NCBI RefSeq assembly: GCF_010686765.1 | Contig: NZ_JAAGWF010000003.1 | Location: 153,297 to 217,296, forward strand | From: Geodermatophilus sabuli | Lineage (GTDB): Bacteria > Actinomycetota > Actinomycetes > Mycobacteriales > Geodermatophilaceae | Reading direction: 5' to 3' | Length of the DNA stretch: 64,000 nucleotides | Shown: one piece after another, positions 1-8,823 of the stretch | Numbering within the stretch: the stretch's first letter is position 1 | Layout: every line of letters starts with the position of its first letter | Translations under genes and position numbers: made by a program | The notes under the pieces: generated by a model | Seen by the model: the letters and a program-made list of their open reading frames with translations, nothing else | Told to the model about the DNA's origin: nothing | Database searches by the model: none

Positions 1-294
1 TCGGCCACTGATGTCCCCGGGACGGAGCCGGCGCCGCGTTCTCGACACCGGGCAGCCGCCGAGTTCCAGGGACCGGCGTCCGGCGCTCGAGCCCCGGCAC
101 TCACGCCACCGGAGGGGATCGCACGATCGACGGGCCCTCCACTGAGTCGTGCAGCGCCGCACTGGGCGCCGGGGGCAGGCATGGCTCTGCCGTCCGCCCT
201 GCCCGGCCCCGACCGATGAGATCCGGCGGCGCACGGGGTCATCCGGTCGTGAGCGCGGCCGGACGGGCCGCCGTGACGAGCCCGGAGGACCACC
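1..294. other. No recognisable gene
   Basis: I see no convincing gene in this left edge. Open frames exist on both strands, as expected at this GC content, but none gives a recognisable protein. The last bases hold GGAGGACCACC, a good ribosome site for the next gene. Confidence 0.4.
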
Positions 295-660
295 GTGACG
301 CAGTACCTGCTGTCCATGCCGCACGACTCCGCCGAGGAGCCCACGATGGCGTCGATGGACCCCGCCGAGCTGGAGGCCACGCTGGCAGTGGCTGGTGCCT
401 TCCTCGAGGAGCTGGCGGCGTCCGGCGCCCTCGTCTTCGCGGGTGGACTGCACCCGCCGTCCACGGCGGTCACCGTCGACCACACACGCGGCGACCTCGT
501 AGTGGCAGACGGGCCCTACACGCAGGCGCCGGAGTACCTCGGAGGCCTCTGGGTGGTGGAGGCGACGGACCGGGAGGCCGCCATCGCCTGGGCCGCGAAG
601 GCATCCCAGGCCCTCGGCGCCCGGATCGAGGTCCGCGCGTTTCAGGAGGTCCCGGCCTGA
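295..660 (+). CDS. YCII-related (DGPF) domain protein
   Basis: A 121-residue protein of the YCII/DGPF superfamily, small ferredoxin-like-fold proteins often encoded next to ECF sigma factors; their chemistry is poorly known. The sequence shows the MTQYLLSM N-terminal strand, the diagnostic DGPYTQAPEYLGGLWVVEA segment near residues 73-91 (a variant of the DGPF signature) and the AIAWAAKASQALGARIEVR C-terminal helix-strand. Length is normal for the family. GGAGGACCACC lies just upstream of the GTG start. No sigma factor is encoded beside it here. Family assignment is firm; the role is unknown. Confidence 0.85.
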   Translation: MTQYLLSMPHDSAEEPTMASMDPAELEATLAVAGAFLEELAASGALVFAGGLHPPSTAVTVDHTRGDLVVADGPYTQAPEYLGGLWVVEATDREAAIAWAAKASQALGARIEVRAFQEVPA

Positions 661-688
661 GGACGTCGAGGCAGGACGATCCCCGCGG

Positions 689-1330
689 TCACGACCTCGT
701 GAAGGTGAGGTGGGTGACGCCGCTGGGCGTCGAGACCGCCTCGATGTCGTAGTCCGCCTCCAGGGCTTCGAGGCCGTCCCACAGCCGCACCCCGCGGCCG
801 AGCACGATCGGCACCTGGACCAGGTGGACGTGGTCGACGAGCCCCGCCGCGATGAAGTCGCGGGCGACGGTCGGGCCGCCGCCGATGCGCACGTCCCGGC
901 CGGCTGCCGCCTCGCGCGCGACGTCCAGGGCCTCGGCCGGGGACGCGTCCAGGAAGTGGAACGTCGTCCCGCCGGCCATCTCGATCGGCGACCGTGGCCG
1001 GTGTGTGAGCACGAAGGTCGGGGTGTGGAACGGCGGGTTCGGGCCCCACCACCCTCTCCAGTCGGCGTCGTCCTGCCAGCCCGGGGGGCCGAACTTGCCC
1101 GCGCCCATGATCTCGGCGCCGATGCCCGGCTCGTGCTGCTGGGCGACCGCGTCGTCGATGCCGGCGGTGCCGCCGCTGCGTCCCAGGATCGGGGCGCCGA
1201 AACGGGTGGCGATCATCCACTCGTGCAGCCGGTGGCCGGCGTGGCCCATGGGGGTGTCCAGGGCCTGGCCCTCACCGGTGGCGAACCCGTCCAGCGACAT
1301 GGAGAGGTTGTGGATGCGGGTCCGTGTCAT
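689..1330 (-). CDS. Dihydrofolate reductase / RibD C-terminal family protein
   Basis: A 213-residue single-domain reductase-fold protein of the RibD C-terminal family, predicted to bind NADPH. It starts with the typical MTRTRIHNLSMSLDGFATGE strand and contains a central ILGRSGG element and the DVRIGGGPTVARDFIAAGLV loop-helix that corresponds to the cofactor-binding G-G motif. Its ATG overlaps the stop of the upstream serine hydrolase by four bases (ATGA), so the two are probably translationally coupled. Members are commonly annotated as deaminase/reductases; the substrate is unknown. Confidence 0.85.
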   Translation of the reverse strand: MTRTRIHNLSMSLDGFATGEGQALDTPMGHAGHRLHEWMIATRFGAPILGRSGGTAGIDDAVAQQHEPGIGAEIMGAGKFGPPGWQDDADWRGWWGPNPPFHTPTFVLTHRPRSPIEMAGGTTFHFLDASPAEALDVAREAAAGRDVRIGGGPTVARDFIAAGLVDHVHLVQVPIVLGRGVRLWDGLEALEADYDIEAVSTPSGVTHLTFTRS

Positions 1331-2448
1331 CTGCTCGCTCCGTCTGCTCGGCTGCCGTCCGCGGGTGGAGACCCCCGCCGGCCCCGGCTCTCATCGGTCC
1401 GGTCGCCCATGGGCTGGCCGCTCAGCGCGGTGAGCAGGTCGAAGCCGACCCGGTCGACGCTGCGCACGTCGTTGGCCAGGGCGACCACGCCCACACCGGC
1501 GGCCGGCACGAATCCGGCGAACGCGCGGAAGCCGCCGGTGCCGCCGTTGTGCCAGAGCAGGACGCGGCCGCCCCTCATCGGCACCCGCAGCCAGCCCAGC
1601 CCGATGCCGAGTCGCGAGCCGGGGCGGCGCTCCGGGTGGGTGAGTGCGATCGCCGGTCCGAGCGGGGTGTCCTCCGGGCGCAGCTGGGCCTGCAGGAAGG
1701 TGAGCACGTCGGTGGCGGTGGAGCGCAGCGCACCAGCGCCGGGCAGGCCGGCGACCCGCCAGTGGCCGGTGGTCCGGCGGCGGCTGCGGTGGCCGACGGC
1801 CTCGCGCTCGGACTGCTCGCGGTCGGGCAGGAGCACGGTGTCCGCCATCCCGAGCGGATCGCAGATCCGCGAGCGCACGAGCTCGCCGAAGTCGCGGGTG
1901 GCGGCCGCAGCGACCAGCGCGTGGCCGAGCACGCCGGCACCGAGGTTGGAGTAGGCGATCCGGCCGGTGCCGGGCGTGCGGCGCAGCGTGGTCCCGGCCA
2001 GCGCGGTCAGCAGGGCGGCGCGGTCGAACGCCTCCCACGGGTCGCCGTTCCGGGCCTTCCACTGGGCCCTGATCGCAGCCGCGAGCGGCATCGGGTTGTT
2101 GGGCAGCCCCGCGGTGTGGGTCGCCAGGTGCTCGACGGTGATCGCCACGCCGTCCCGAGTCGGGACGACCACCTCCGGCAACAGGTCAGCGACCGGCGTG
2201 TCCAGCGACAGCTCGCCGCGCGTCACGGCCACGGCCAGCAGCAACGCGGTGAACACCTTGGTGACCGAGCCGATCTCGAACAGGCTGTCCGCGCGGGGTG
2301 GCGGGCCGTCAGGCGCGCGAACCCGCCCGACCGGCACGACGAACCGCGCGCCCTCGGAGGTCACCGCACCCACCACCAGCCCGACGTGCCGCGTGCCGTG
2401 CCGGGCAGCGATGCGCTCGACGGCCTCGTCGAGAGCGCCGCGGTCCAT
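1327..2448 (-). CDS. Serine hydrolase of the beta-lactamase / penicillin-binding fold
   Basis: A 373-residue class C beta-lactamase-like hydrolase (DD-peptidase or esterase relatives). Catalytic motifs are visible: S61-V-T-K64 in FEIGSVTKVFTALLL, the YSN motif in IAYSNLGAGVLG, and an HNGG motif in WHNGGTGGFRAFAGFVP that replaces KTG. The frame stays open further upstream, but I chose the ATG at 2448 because GGGGGAGCGGG lies just before it and the preceding residues are low-complexity Arg/Pro. No signal peptide is obvious, so it may be cytoplasmic. It forms a two-gene unit with the downstream reductase. Substrate unknown. Confidence 0.85.
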   Translation of the reverse strand: MDRGALDEAVERIAARHGTRHVGLVVGAVTSEGARFVVPVGRVRAPDGPPPRADSLFEIGSVTKVFTALLLAVAVTRGELSLDTPVADLLPEVVVPTRDGVAITVEHLATHTAGLPNNPMPLAAAIRAQWKARNGDPWEAFDRAALLTALAGTTLRRTPGTGRIAYSNLGAGVLGHALVAAAATRDFGELVRSRICDPLGMADTVLLPDREQSEREAVGHRSRRRTTGHWRVAGLPGAGALRSTATDVLTFLQAQLRPEDTPLGPAIALTHPERRPGSRLGIGLGWLRVPMRGGRVLLWHNGGTGGFRAFAGFVPAAGVGVVALANDVRSVDRVGFDLLTALSGQPMGDRTDESRGRRGSPPADGSRADGASR

Positions 2449-2651
2449 CACGCCCGCTCCCCCGTCCGCCGGCTCGGGAGCGGAGCTGTCGCGACGTCGA
2501 TCCCTGGGCTCGGGTGCAGGGGCATGCCCGTGATCAGACCATGCCGGTGACCGTGGCGAAGGGTGCCCGACCCTCGCGCGAGCAGGCAGGTGCGGGCCAG
2601 CGACGAGGGCACGGAGACGGGGACGGTGCAGCACGCGGGGCTGTCGCCCGG

Positions 2652-3010
2652 TCACCCCCGCGGAGCGGCCACCCGGCCGGTCTCGACAGCCCACACGCCG
2701 AGCGCGATGGTGCCGTGGCCGCAGGCGGTGGAGGCGCCGTCCTCGTGCCAGGACACCACGCCCAGAGGGGCGCCGGCGTCATCGGGCGGGACGACGAAGC
2801 CGCCGTACATGTCGGCGTGGTCACGCGGCTCCGAGCACAGCACGGCCCGCAGGGCCTGCACGTCCGGGTCCTCGATCGCCCGCCCCCTGCGCTCGGCGAC
2901 CGTCATCCCCGAGACGCCACCGGGGGTTCGGCGACGATCCGGAACGGCTACCGCCGGTGTGGTGGTCGGTGGTGCGGATCGACGAGGGCAGCACCAGCGA
3001 ACCGTGCCAC
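2652..3010 (-). pseudogene. Remnant of a proline racemase / trans-3-hydroxyproline dehydratase family gene
   Basis: Pieces of one protein are scattered over three frames. One frame gives IRTTDHHTGG (the N-terminal HTGG signature of the family), a second gives FRIVAEPPVAS, and a third gives MTVAERRGRAIEDPDVQALR, then SEPRDHADMYGGFVVPP and GASTACGHGTIALGVWAVETG. The last contains the catalytic-Cys-type CGHG motif and the EPRGHADMYG-like motif. The third frame stops at 2652, and at least half of a normal-length protein (over 300 residues) is missing. This is a dead gene with at least two frameshifts and a 3' truncation. Family recognition is from motifs. Confidence 0.7.
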
Positions 3011-3217
3011 ACGGCGGTGCTCGCGGCGGTTCCCACGGCATCGAGCACGCACGTGCACGTGGCAGCACCGCCCGGGACGGCTGGAGCTGCGCTGCTGCGG
3101 ATGCGGCGCATGACAGGATGCCGTCGCTGTCGAGCGGCGTGACCGCGGCGCAGGTAGCCGAACTGCGCACGATGGGACGGTGGGACGCTGACGCGACGGC
3201 GTACAGGGGGAAACGGC

Positions 3218-4204
3218 GTGGGAGTGCGTCCCAGGAACAGCACCGAGCAGCGCGAGGATGACGGCACGGCGCGCCACGCGCCCGCCTTCGTGCACGACGC
3301 GCTGATCTACGACTCACCCGAGGACCTGGCCACCGTCGCCGCCCCGTTCCTCCTCGAGGGCCTGGCCGCCGGCGACGGCGCCGTCATCGCCGTCGGTCCC
3401 GAGGTCACCGAGGTCCTCTGCGACGCGGTCGGCCATGACCCGTTGGTGCTGGTGCTGGAGCGGCACGCTCTCTACCGCGCACGAACCCCGACCGCCATCA
3501 CCACCTTCCGCGCGCTGGGCGAGCAGGCCGGCGCCGGCCGGCGGGTCCGTGTGGTCGGCGAGGTCGACTTCGGCACCACCACGGCGGACCGGACCGAGTG
3601 GCAACGGTACGAAGCGGTGATCAACTCCGCGTTCGCGGCCTCACCGATCTGGGGGCTGTGCGTGTTCAACACGGCACTGCCCGACGCGGTGCTGGCCACT
3701 GCCCGCGACACCCATCCGCACCTGGTCACCGCCACCGGTCGGGCGACGAATCCCGGCTTCGTCGACCCGGCGACCTACCTGACGACCCTGCCAGTGCCCG
3801 ACGAGCCGCTGGAGCGCACGCCGCCGGCGCTCGCCGCCGACGACGTCGACGACTTCATCGGCCTGCGCCGCGCCGTCCGCGCCCTCCTCACCGGCGTCGA
3901 CGGACCACCGGACCTCGTCCAGGACTTCCTGCTGGCCGTCGACGAGATGACGTCCAACGGCGCCCGCCATGGCCGCCGACCCGTGAGCCTGCGACTGTGG
4001 ACTGCGCCCGGCACGCTGGTCTGCACGATCCGCGACGCCGGGACCGGTCCAACCGATCCCTTCGCCGGGTACGGACCCGCGCACGGAGAGGACCTGTCCG
4101 CTGGGGGGATGGGTCTGTGGCTGGCCCGTCAGCTCTGCGACCACGTGGCCCTGCGCCGCGACGAGCACGGCGCCAGTGTCCGGTTGAGCACGCACTGGTC
4201 CTGA
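3218..4204 (+). CDS. MEDS-domain sensor with C-terminal HATPase (anti-sigma-type regulator)
   Basis: A 328-residue two-domain regulator. Residues about 25-180 match the MEDS sensory domain (HDALIYDSPEDL, FLLEGLAAGDGAVIAVGP). Residues about 200-328 match a GHKL ATPase of the RsbW/RsbA anti-sigma kind, with DFLLAVDEMTSNGARHG as the N-box and GGMGLWLARQLCDHVAL as the G-box. In actinobacteria such proteins act in general-stress partner switching. AGGGGG precedes the GTG start by eight bases. A PP2C-type phosphatase, the usual opposing activity, is encoded at 5.1-6.8 kb, which suggests but does not prove a shared switch. Confidence 0.85.
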   Translation: MGVRPRNSTEQREDDGTARHAPAFVHDALIYDSPEDLATVAAPFLLEGLAAGDGAVIAVGPEVTEVLCDAVGHDPLVLVLERHALYRARTPTAITTFRALGEQAGAGRRVRVVGEVDFGTTTADRTEWQRYEAVINSAFAASPIWGLCVFNTALPDAVLATARDTHPHLVTATGRATNPGFVDPATYLTTLPVPDEPLERTPPALAADDVDDFIGLRRAVRALLTGVDGPPDLVQDFLLAVDEMTSNGARHGRRPVSLRLWTAPGTLVCTIRDAGTGPTDPFAGYGPAHGEDLSAGGMGLWLARQLCDHVALRRDEHGASVRLSTHWS

Positions 4205-4219
4205 CCTGGGACCTCGCGT

Positions 4220-4456
4220 CCCGCCGGCGACGAGTTCGTCATGCTCCCCCGAGCCGACGACACGACCCTCGAAGCGCTGACCCGCCGCATCGAGGACCAG
4301 ATGAGCACGCCCCTGACCACACCAGCCGGTCCCCTGCCCATCGGCATCAGCATCGGCGGCGCGATCGGCCGACCGGAGGACGACCCCGACGACGTCATGA
4401 CCCGAGCCGACGGGTACACGTACCACGTCACGGCAGACCGTCGCCGGCTCGACGCC
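4220..4456 (+). pseudogene. C-terminal fragment of a GGDEF (diguanylate cyclase) domain
   Basis: Directly after the MEDS gene, an open stretch reads PAGDEFVMLPRADD and then PLPIGISIGGAIGRPEDD and DDVMTRADGYTY. These are the (G)GDEF active-site turn, the central IGxSIGGA strand and the degenerate LLxRADxAMY helix of a diguanylate cyclase. The N-terminal half of the domain and any start codon are absent, and the MEDS stop lies only about 20 bases upstream. It is a fragment, not a gene; the usual AMYxAK end is altered too. Confidence 0.65.
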
Positions 4457-4622
4457 AGGAACGGACCCGACCGGGCCGAGAACCGCTCCGGCACCCGCTC
4501 GGGCCCGAGTCAGTCATCCCCAGCAGCTGATCACCACGGGCCGGCGGGAGTCGGCGGGAGACGTTTCCCGCCCGCTGTGCCTCAGCGACGGCGTGGACCG
4601 GCAGGAGGGTCGCCTGTCCCCT

Positions 4623-5018
4623 TCACTGCCTGGACGGGCTCGGGATCGCGCGCGTGGTGTCCGCCTGCGCGACGGCGTCCTGCGCGCCGTCCAGCGCCTC
4701 GAGGAGCGCCTGACCCTGCCGCAGGTTGGCGGTCAGCAGTCGGCGGGCGACGGCGAGCAACTCTGCCGTCTGCGGGTCAGCGAGGCAGCAGATCACGTTG
4801 TTGCCCACGCGGCGGCTCCCGACGATGCCCGCCTTGCGCAGGACCGAGACCTGCTGGGAGAGGTGCGACAACTCCAGTCCGGTCCCCGAGGCCAGCTGGC
4901 CGACGGTCCGCTCACCGTCGGCGAGGAGCTCCAGCACCCGGATGCGGGCCGGATGACCCAACGCCTTGAACAGGTCTGCCTTGGCCTCGGCCAGCGGGCG
5001 ACCGGGAGTGAACGGCAT
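4623..5018 (-). CDS. ArsR-family transcriptional repressor
   Basis: A 131-residue winged-helix protein of the ArsR/SmtB family. The core KALGHPARIRVLELLADGE, then LELSHLSQQVSVLRKAGIV (recognition helix) and GNNVICCLADPQT (wing) is typical. Two adjacent Cys (ICCL) sit in the beta wing and no classical alpha3 CxC metal site is visible, so the effector could be redox or a metal bound differently. It is transcribed divergently from the PAS-GAF-phosphatase gene and probably represses itself and that gene through the inverted repeat between them. Confidence 0.85.
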   Translation of the reverse strand: MPFTPGRPLAEAKADLFKALGHPARIRVLELLADGERTVGQLASGTGLELSHLSQQVSVLRKAGIVGSRRVGNNVICCLADPQTAELLAVARRLLTANLRQGQALLEALDGAQDAVAQADTTRAIPSPSRQ

Positions 5019-5053
5019 GGCCTCGATCCTACCGAGGGGACGAGTCCGGCTCG

Positions 5054-5071
5054 CTTGATAAACTCATCAAG
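5054..5071. promoter_or_regulatory. Candidate ArsR operator
   Basis: An inverted repeat CTTGAT-N6-ATCAAG lies midway between the divergent arsR-like gene (start 5018) and the phosphatase gene (start 5106). The spacing and AT-rich arms in very GC-rich DNA resemble ArsR-type operators. Regulation by the neighbouring ArsR is inferred from position. Confidence 0.5.
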
Positions 5072-5105
5072 TCGGCAACATGCTTCGTTCGAGTGAAGAG
5101 GTGCG

Positions 5106-6821
5106 ATGGCGCGCTGGTGGCGCACCGACGACGGATCCGGGGACGGGGATCTCGCCGAGGCCCAGACCCTGGAGACGATGCCGATCGGGCTGATGGAGCT
5201 CGACGGCCAGTGGACGGTCCGCTACGTCAACGCCGCGGCAGAGACGATGGTCGGGTACTCGCGGACCGAGCTCCTCGACCGGTCCTACTGGGACGCCTTC
5301 CCCGCCAACGTGGACAACGAGTTCGGCCGCGCCTACCGGGAAGCGGTGACCACCGGGGTGCCCCAGATCGTGGACGCCTTCTACCCAGAGCCGCTGAACC
5401 GGTGGTTCGAGGTGCAGGCAGTCCCCACGCCGCACGGGCTGTGGCTGTACTTCTCCGAGGTCACCGCTCGCCGCCAGGCCGTCGAGCGGCTGGCCCTGCT
5501 GGCGCGGGTCAGCGACGAACTGGTCTCCACGTTGCATGCCCCGGCGGCCGTGGCACGCATCCCCCGTCTCCTGGTGCCCGCCCTGGCCAGCTGGGCGACG
5601 GTGACCGTGCTCGGCGAGGACGGCAGCCTCCGGGATGTCGGCGGCTGGCACGTCGAGCGGGCGAAGACCCCCCTCGTCCGTCGCTACGCCTCCGCCGCGC
5701 AGGAGTCGTCCCCGACGACGGCGCCGGTGCTGCGGGCCGTGACCACCGGCGCCCCGGTCACCGTCTCCGCCGCGCAGCTGACCGGTTCGGCAGTGCGCAC
5801 CGTGGCGGCCGGCGCCGCCCGGGTGGCGCTGCAGGCGTTGACCCCCGGCGCGATGACGGTCCTGCCGATCCGTGGCCGGGACCGGGTGCTGGGGGCCCTG
5901 ACCCTGGGCTACGACAAGCACCGTTCGCCGGAAGCCGCCGACCTCGCGACCGCTGGCGAGGTCGCGGATCGGACCGGGCTCGCCCTGGACAACGCCCGGC
6001 TGTACGAGCAGCAACGCCGGCTCGCCGAGGAACTGCAACGGAGCATGCTCACCGCACCTCCGGAGCCCGATCACGCGCACATCGTCGTGCGCTACCTGCC
6101 CGCCGCCGAGGCCGCCCGCGTCGGCGGCGACTGGTACGACGCCTTCGTGCAGCCCGATGGCGCCACCACCTTGGTCATCGGCGACGTCGTCGGGCACGAC
6201 ACGGCGGCGGCCGCGTCCATGGGCCAGCTGCGCAGCATGCTCCGCGGCATCGCCGTCACCGGCGATGCCGGACCAGCCCAGTTGCTCTCCCAGCTCGACG
6301 CCGCGATGACCCAGCTGCAGTTGCACACCTACGCCACCGCCGCTCTCGCGCGCTTCGAGCAGACGACGTCCGAACTCGAGCGCGGCACCACCCGGATGCG
6401 GTGGGCCAGCGCCGGCCATCCCCCGCCGCTGGTCATCCATCCCGACGGGACGATCGCCGAGCCGGCCACCTGGCGCGGTGACCTGATGCTCGGAGTCGAC
6501 CACACGGCACAGCGCAGCGACTCCGTCATCGTCCTCGACCGCGACACCACCGTGCTGCTCTACACCGACGGCCTCATCGAACGCCGAGACTCCGATCTGG
6601 ACGGCGGCATGGATCGCCTCCGCACAGCCGCCGCGGAGCTCGCGGACCGGCCCCTGGACGAGCTGTGCGACCAACTCATCAGCCGACTGGTGCAGACCAG
6701 GCCCGAAGACGACGTGGCCCTGGTCGCCATCCGCCTGCACCGCCAGGACCGGCCGCGCCCGGACGAGGCCGGCGCGCTCAGCGTTCCGGCGACCGCGAGA
6801 CCTGACCCGGCCGGCCCCTGA
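5106..6821 (+). CDS. PAS-GAF-PP2C (SpoIIE-type) serine phosphatase
   Basis: A 571-residue sensor phosphatase. Residues about 20-125 form a PAS domain (TMPIGLMELDGQWTVRYVNA); about 140-305 a GAF domain ending in TGLALDNARLYEQQRRLAEE, the linker helix seen before PP2C domains; and about 330-555 a SpoIIE/RsbU phosphatase with RVGGDWYDAF, VIGDVVGHDTAAAASMGQLR and TVLLYTDGLIERR, whose Asp and Gly residues bind the metal pair. Such proteins dephosphorylate anti-anti-sigma factors in partner-switching networks. GAAGAGGTGCG precedes the ATG. It is cytoplasmic, without membrane segments. The cognate STAS protein is not in the window. Confidence 0.9.
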   Translation: MARWWRTDDGSGDGDLAEAQTLETMPIGLMELDGQWTVRYVNAAAETMVGYSRTELLDRSYWDAFPANVDNEFGRAYREAVTTGVPQIVDAFYPEPLNRWFEVQAVPTPHGLWLYFSEVTARRQAVERLALLARVSDELVSTLHAPAAVARIPRLLVPALASWATVTVLGEDGSLRDVGGWHVERAKTPLVRRYASAAQESSPTTAPVLRAVTTGAPVTVSAAQLTGSAVRTVAAGAARVALQALTPGAMTVLPIRGRDRVLGALTLGYDKHRSPEAADLATAGEVADRTGLALDNARLYEQQRRLAEELQRSMLTAPPEPDHAHIVVRYLPAAEAARVGGDWYDAFVQPDGATTLVIGDVVGHDTAAAASMGQLRSMLRGIAVTGDAGPAQLLSQLDAAMTQLQLHTYATAALARFEQTTSELERGTTRMRWASAGHPPPLVIHPDGTIAEPATWRGDLMLGVDHTAQRSDSVIVLDRDTTVLLYTDGLIERRDSDLDGGMDRLRTAAAELADRPLDELCDQLISRLVQTRPEDDVALVAIRLHRQDRPRPDEAGALSVPATARPDPAGP

Positions 6822-7020
6822 CGCCACGTCCTCCGGACGTCTCCGGACCCGGCCCCTCCTGCGCAGCTCGACGGCCTGCGGCGTCCGCCTCGGGTCGCGG
6901 CGGTGACCGGGGGACGTTTCGGGCTGCGTCCTGCGTCGGGGGGCGCGGACGGGTTCCGCGCTCCGCTCCCCCGCGGGAGGGTCGACGTCGCCGTGCAGTC
7001 GGTCGACCGAGGGAGCGGAC

Positions 7021-7809
7021 ATGGCTTCGTACGTGCGGACGGGACCGGTGACCACCTGGTACGAGGAGCACGGGGACGGCGAACCGCTGGTGCTGCTGCA
7101 CGGCGGCCTGGTGGACGCCCGCTTCTTCGAGCCGAACCTGGAGCCGCTGGCCGAGCGGTTTCACGTCTACACCCCCGAGCGGCGGGGGCACGGGCACACG
7201 GCCGACGTGGAGGGGCCGATCACCTACCAGCTGATGACCGACGACACGATCGCCTTCCTCGACCAGGTCGTCGGCGGGCCGTCGGACCTGGTCGGGCACA
7301 GCGACGGCGCCTTCGTCGCGATGCTCGTCGCGATCCAGCGCCCCGACCTGGTGAACCGGCTGGTCCTGATCAGCGGTGGGTTCGACAAGTCCGGCGAGGC
7401 CGCGCCGGACGTGGAGTTCGACGTCGACGAGGTGGTGCAGTTCCTCGGCACCGCCTACGGCGAGGTGTCACCGGACGGCGAGGCGCACTTCCCGGTCGTC
7501 GTCGCGAAGATCGGCGAGCTGATGGAGAACGAGCCGCACGTGGACATCGCCGAACTGGGGAAGATCCGCGCCCGCTCCCTGGTCATGTTCTCCGACGACG
7601 ACCTGGTGACGCTCGAGCACGCGGTGGCCATGTTCGACGCGATCCCGGGCGCGGAGCTCGCCGTCGTCCCCGGGACGTCGCACTTCCTCACCCAGGAGAA
7701 GCCGCACCTGGTGAACGCGCTCGTCCTGGACTTCCTGACCAACGAACCGGTGCCGACCGTGGCCCCGATCCGGCGGGCCCAGGAGGAGTCGACCTCGCCG
7801 CAGCCGTAG
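7021..7809 (+). CDS. Alpha/beta hydrolase
   Basis: A 262-residue alpha/beta-hydrolase-fold enzyme. The oxyanion region LLHGGLVDARFF, the nucleophile elbow LVGHSDGAFVAML (Ser in GHSDG), an acidic residue in VMFSDDDLVTLEHA and the catalytic His in VPGTSHFLTQEKP are all present in the right order. It lacks a signal peptide. GAGGGAGCGGAC precedes the ATG. It stands alone between the phosphatase and a reductase gene. Substrate unknown; the family covers esterases, haloperoxidases and C-C hydrolases. Confidence 0.85.
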   Translation: MASYVRTGPVTTWYEEHGDGEPLVLLHGGLVDARFFEPNLEPLAERFHVYTPERRGHGHTADVEGPITYQLMTDDTIAFLDQVVGGPSDLVGHSDGAFVAMLVAIQRPDLVNRLVLISGGFDKSGEAAPDVEFDVDEVVQFLGTAYGEVSPDGEAHFPVVVAKIGELMENEPHVDIAELGKIRARSLVMFSDDDLVTLEHAVAMFDAIPGAELAVVPGTSHFLTQEKPHLVNALVLDFLTNEPVPTVAPIRRAQEESTSPQP

Positions 7810-7952
7810 TGCTGGGTCGAGCGCTGCGCCCGCGCGTCGAGGACCCGGGACGGTGCAGCGTCATGGCTCCCCTCGTCACCCCCCAGCGCGACCGATGAGT
7901 TCGTGGCTCCCGGCCGGTCCGAGCTCCTGACATCCGAGGAAAGGACCCCGCC

Positions 7953-8558
7953 ATGTCGGAGCTTCTCGTCGACTTCATCACCTCTCTCGACGGCTACGCA
8001 TCGGGAGAGGGATGGCCCGGCTTCTGGGGCCTCGAGGGCCCGGAGTACCTCGCCTGGCTCGGCGAGCAGCCCGAGGTCACCTACCTGATGGGAGCGAACA
8101 CCTACCGCCTGATGTCGGGGTTCGCCGCCGGCGAGGTCCCGGCTGGCCAGGACGAGTTCAGGCCCGAGGAAGAGGCGTCCGTCGACGAGCTCACGCGAGC
8201 GCCCAAGGTGGTGTTCTCCTCCTCACTCGAGGAGCCACTGACGTGGGCCAACTCCACGCTCGTCCGCGACGACGCCGTGGAGGCGGTCCGCGCCATGAAG
8301 TCGAGTGGCTCGGGAGTCCTCAGCACGATCGGCAGCCTCAGCCTGTGCCGGTCCCTGCTCCGGGCCGGACTCGTCGACCGCTTCCGGGTCGGGATGTTCC
8401 CGGTGATCACCGGGGCCACGGGCGAGGAACGCATCTACGACGGCTATCCGGACGTCGCCCTCGAGATGATCGAGCAGCGCACCTTCGACGGCCGCATCCT
8501 GCTGGTCGAGTACAAGCCCCGCGTGCTCGAGCACCCGCCGCTCAGCGCCCCTGCGTGA
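7953..8558 (+). CDS. Dihydrofolate reductase / RibD C-terminal family protein
   Basis: A 201-residue reductase-fold protein, the second of this family in the region (compare 689-1330). It begins MSELLVDFITSLDGYASGEG and contains LMGANTYRLMSGFA and a conserved ISTIGSLSLCRSLLRAGLVD-like segment (here LSTIGSLSLCRSLL), the cofactor-binding helix region. GAGGAAAGGACCCCGCC precedes the ATG. Function beyond a likely NAD(P)H-dependent reduction is unknown. Confidence 0.85.
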   Translation: MSELLVDFITSLDGYASGEGWPGFWGLEGPEYLAWLGEQPEVTYLMGANTYRLMSGFAAGEVPAGQDEFRPEEEASVDELTRAPKVVFSSSLEEPLTWANSTLVRDDAVEAVRAMKSSGSGVLSTIGSLSLCRSLLRAGLVDRFRVGMFPVITGATGEERIYDGYPDVALEMIEQRTFDGRILLVEYKPRVLEHPPLSAPA

Positions 8559-8603
8559 CGTCGCCCCGTCCGACGGTGTCGCTGCAGCCGTCGGAGGAGT
8601 TCG

Positions 8604-8774
8604 GGCCGTCGACCTGGTCTCGCGCCTCTCCGCCATGTCGGCCAGCGCCTGCATGGTCCTGTGCACCCGGTTGCGGTGACGCTCAGCGTCCTCGTCCGCG
8701 CCCGCCAGGTCATCGGACCGCAGCCGGTACTCCGACCACGGCTCCAACGAGTTCGGCCGCTCGGCGGCACCCAC
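8604..8774 (-). pseudogene. Possible small gene or gene fragment, unrecognised
   Basis: A minus-strand frame from a GTG at 8774 reads as natural protein for about 52 codons (LEPWSEYRLRSDDLAGADED, then RHRNRVHRTMQALADMAERR) with almost every third position G or C. Coding character fades after the MAERRE segment, and the frame then runs antisense into the reductase gene. I do not recognise the protein. It may be the 5' part of a truncated gene. Confidence 0.25.
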
Positions 8775-8823
8775 CCCCAGCTCGCTCCGAGGGCGGCCCG
8801 TGGGTCACACGTCGATGTGGGCG

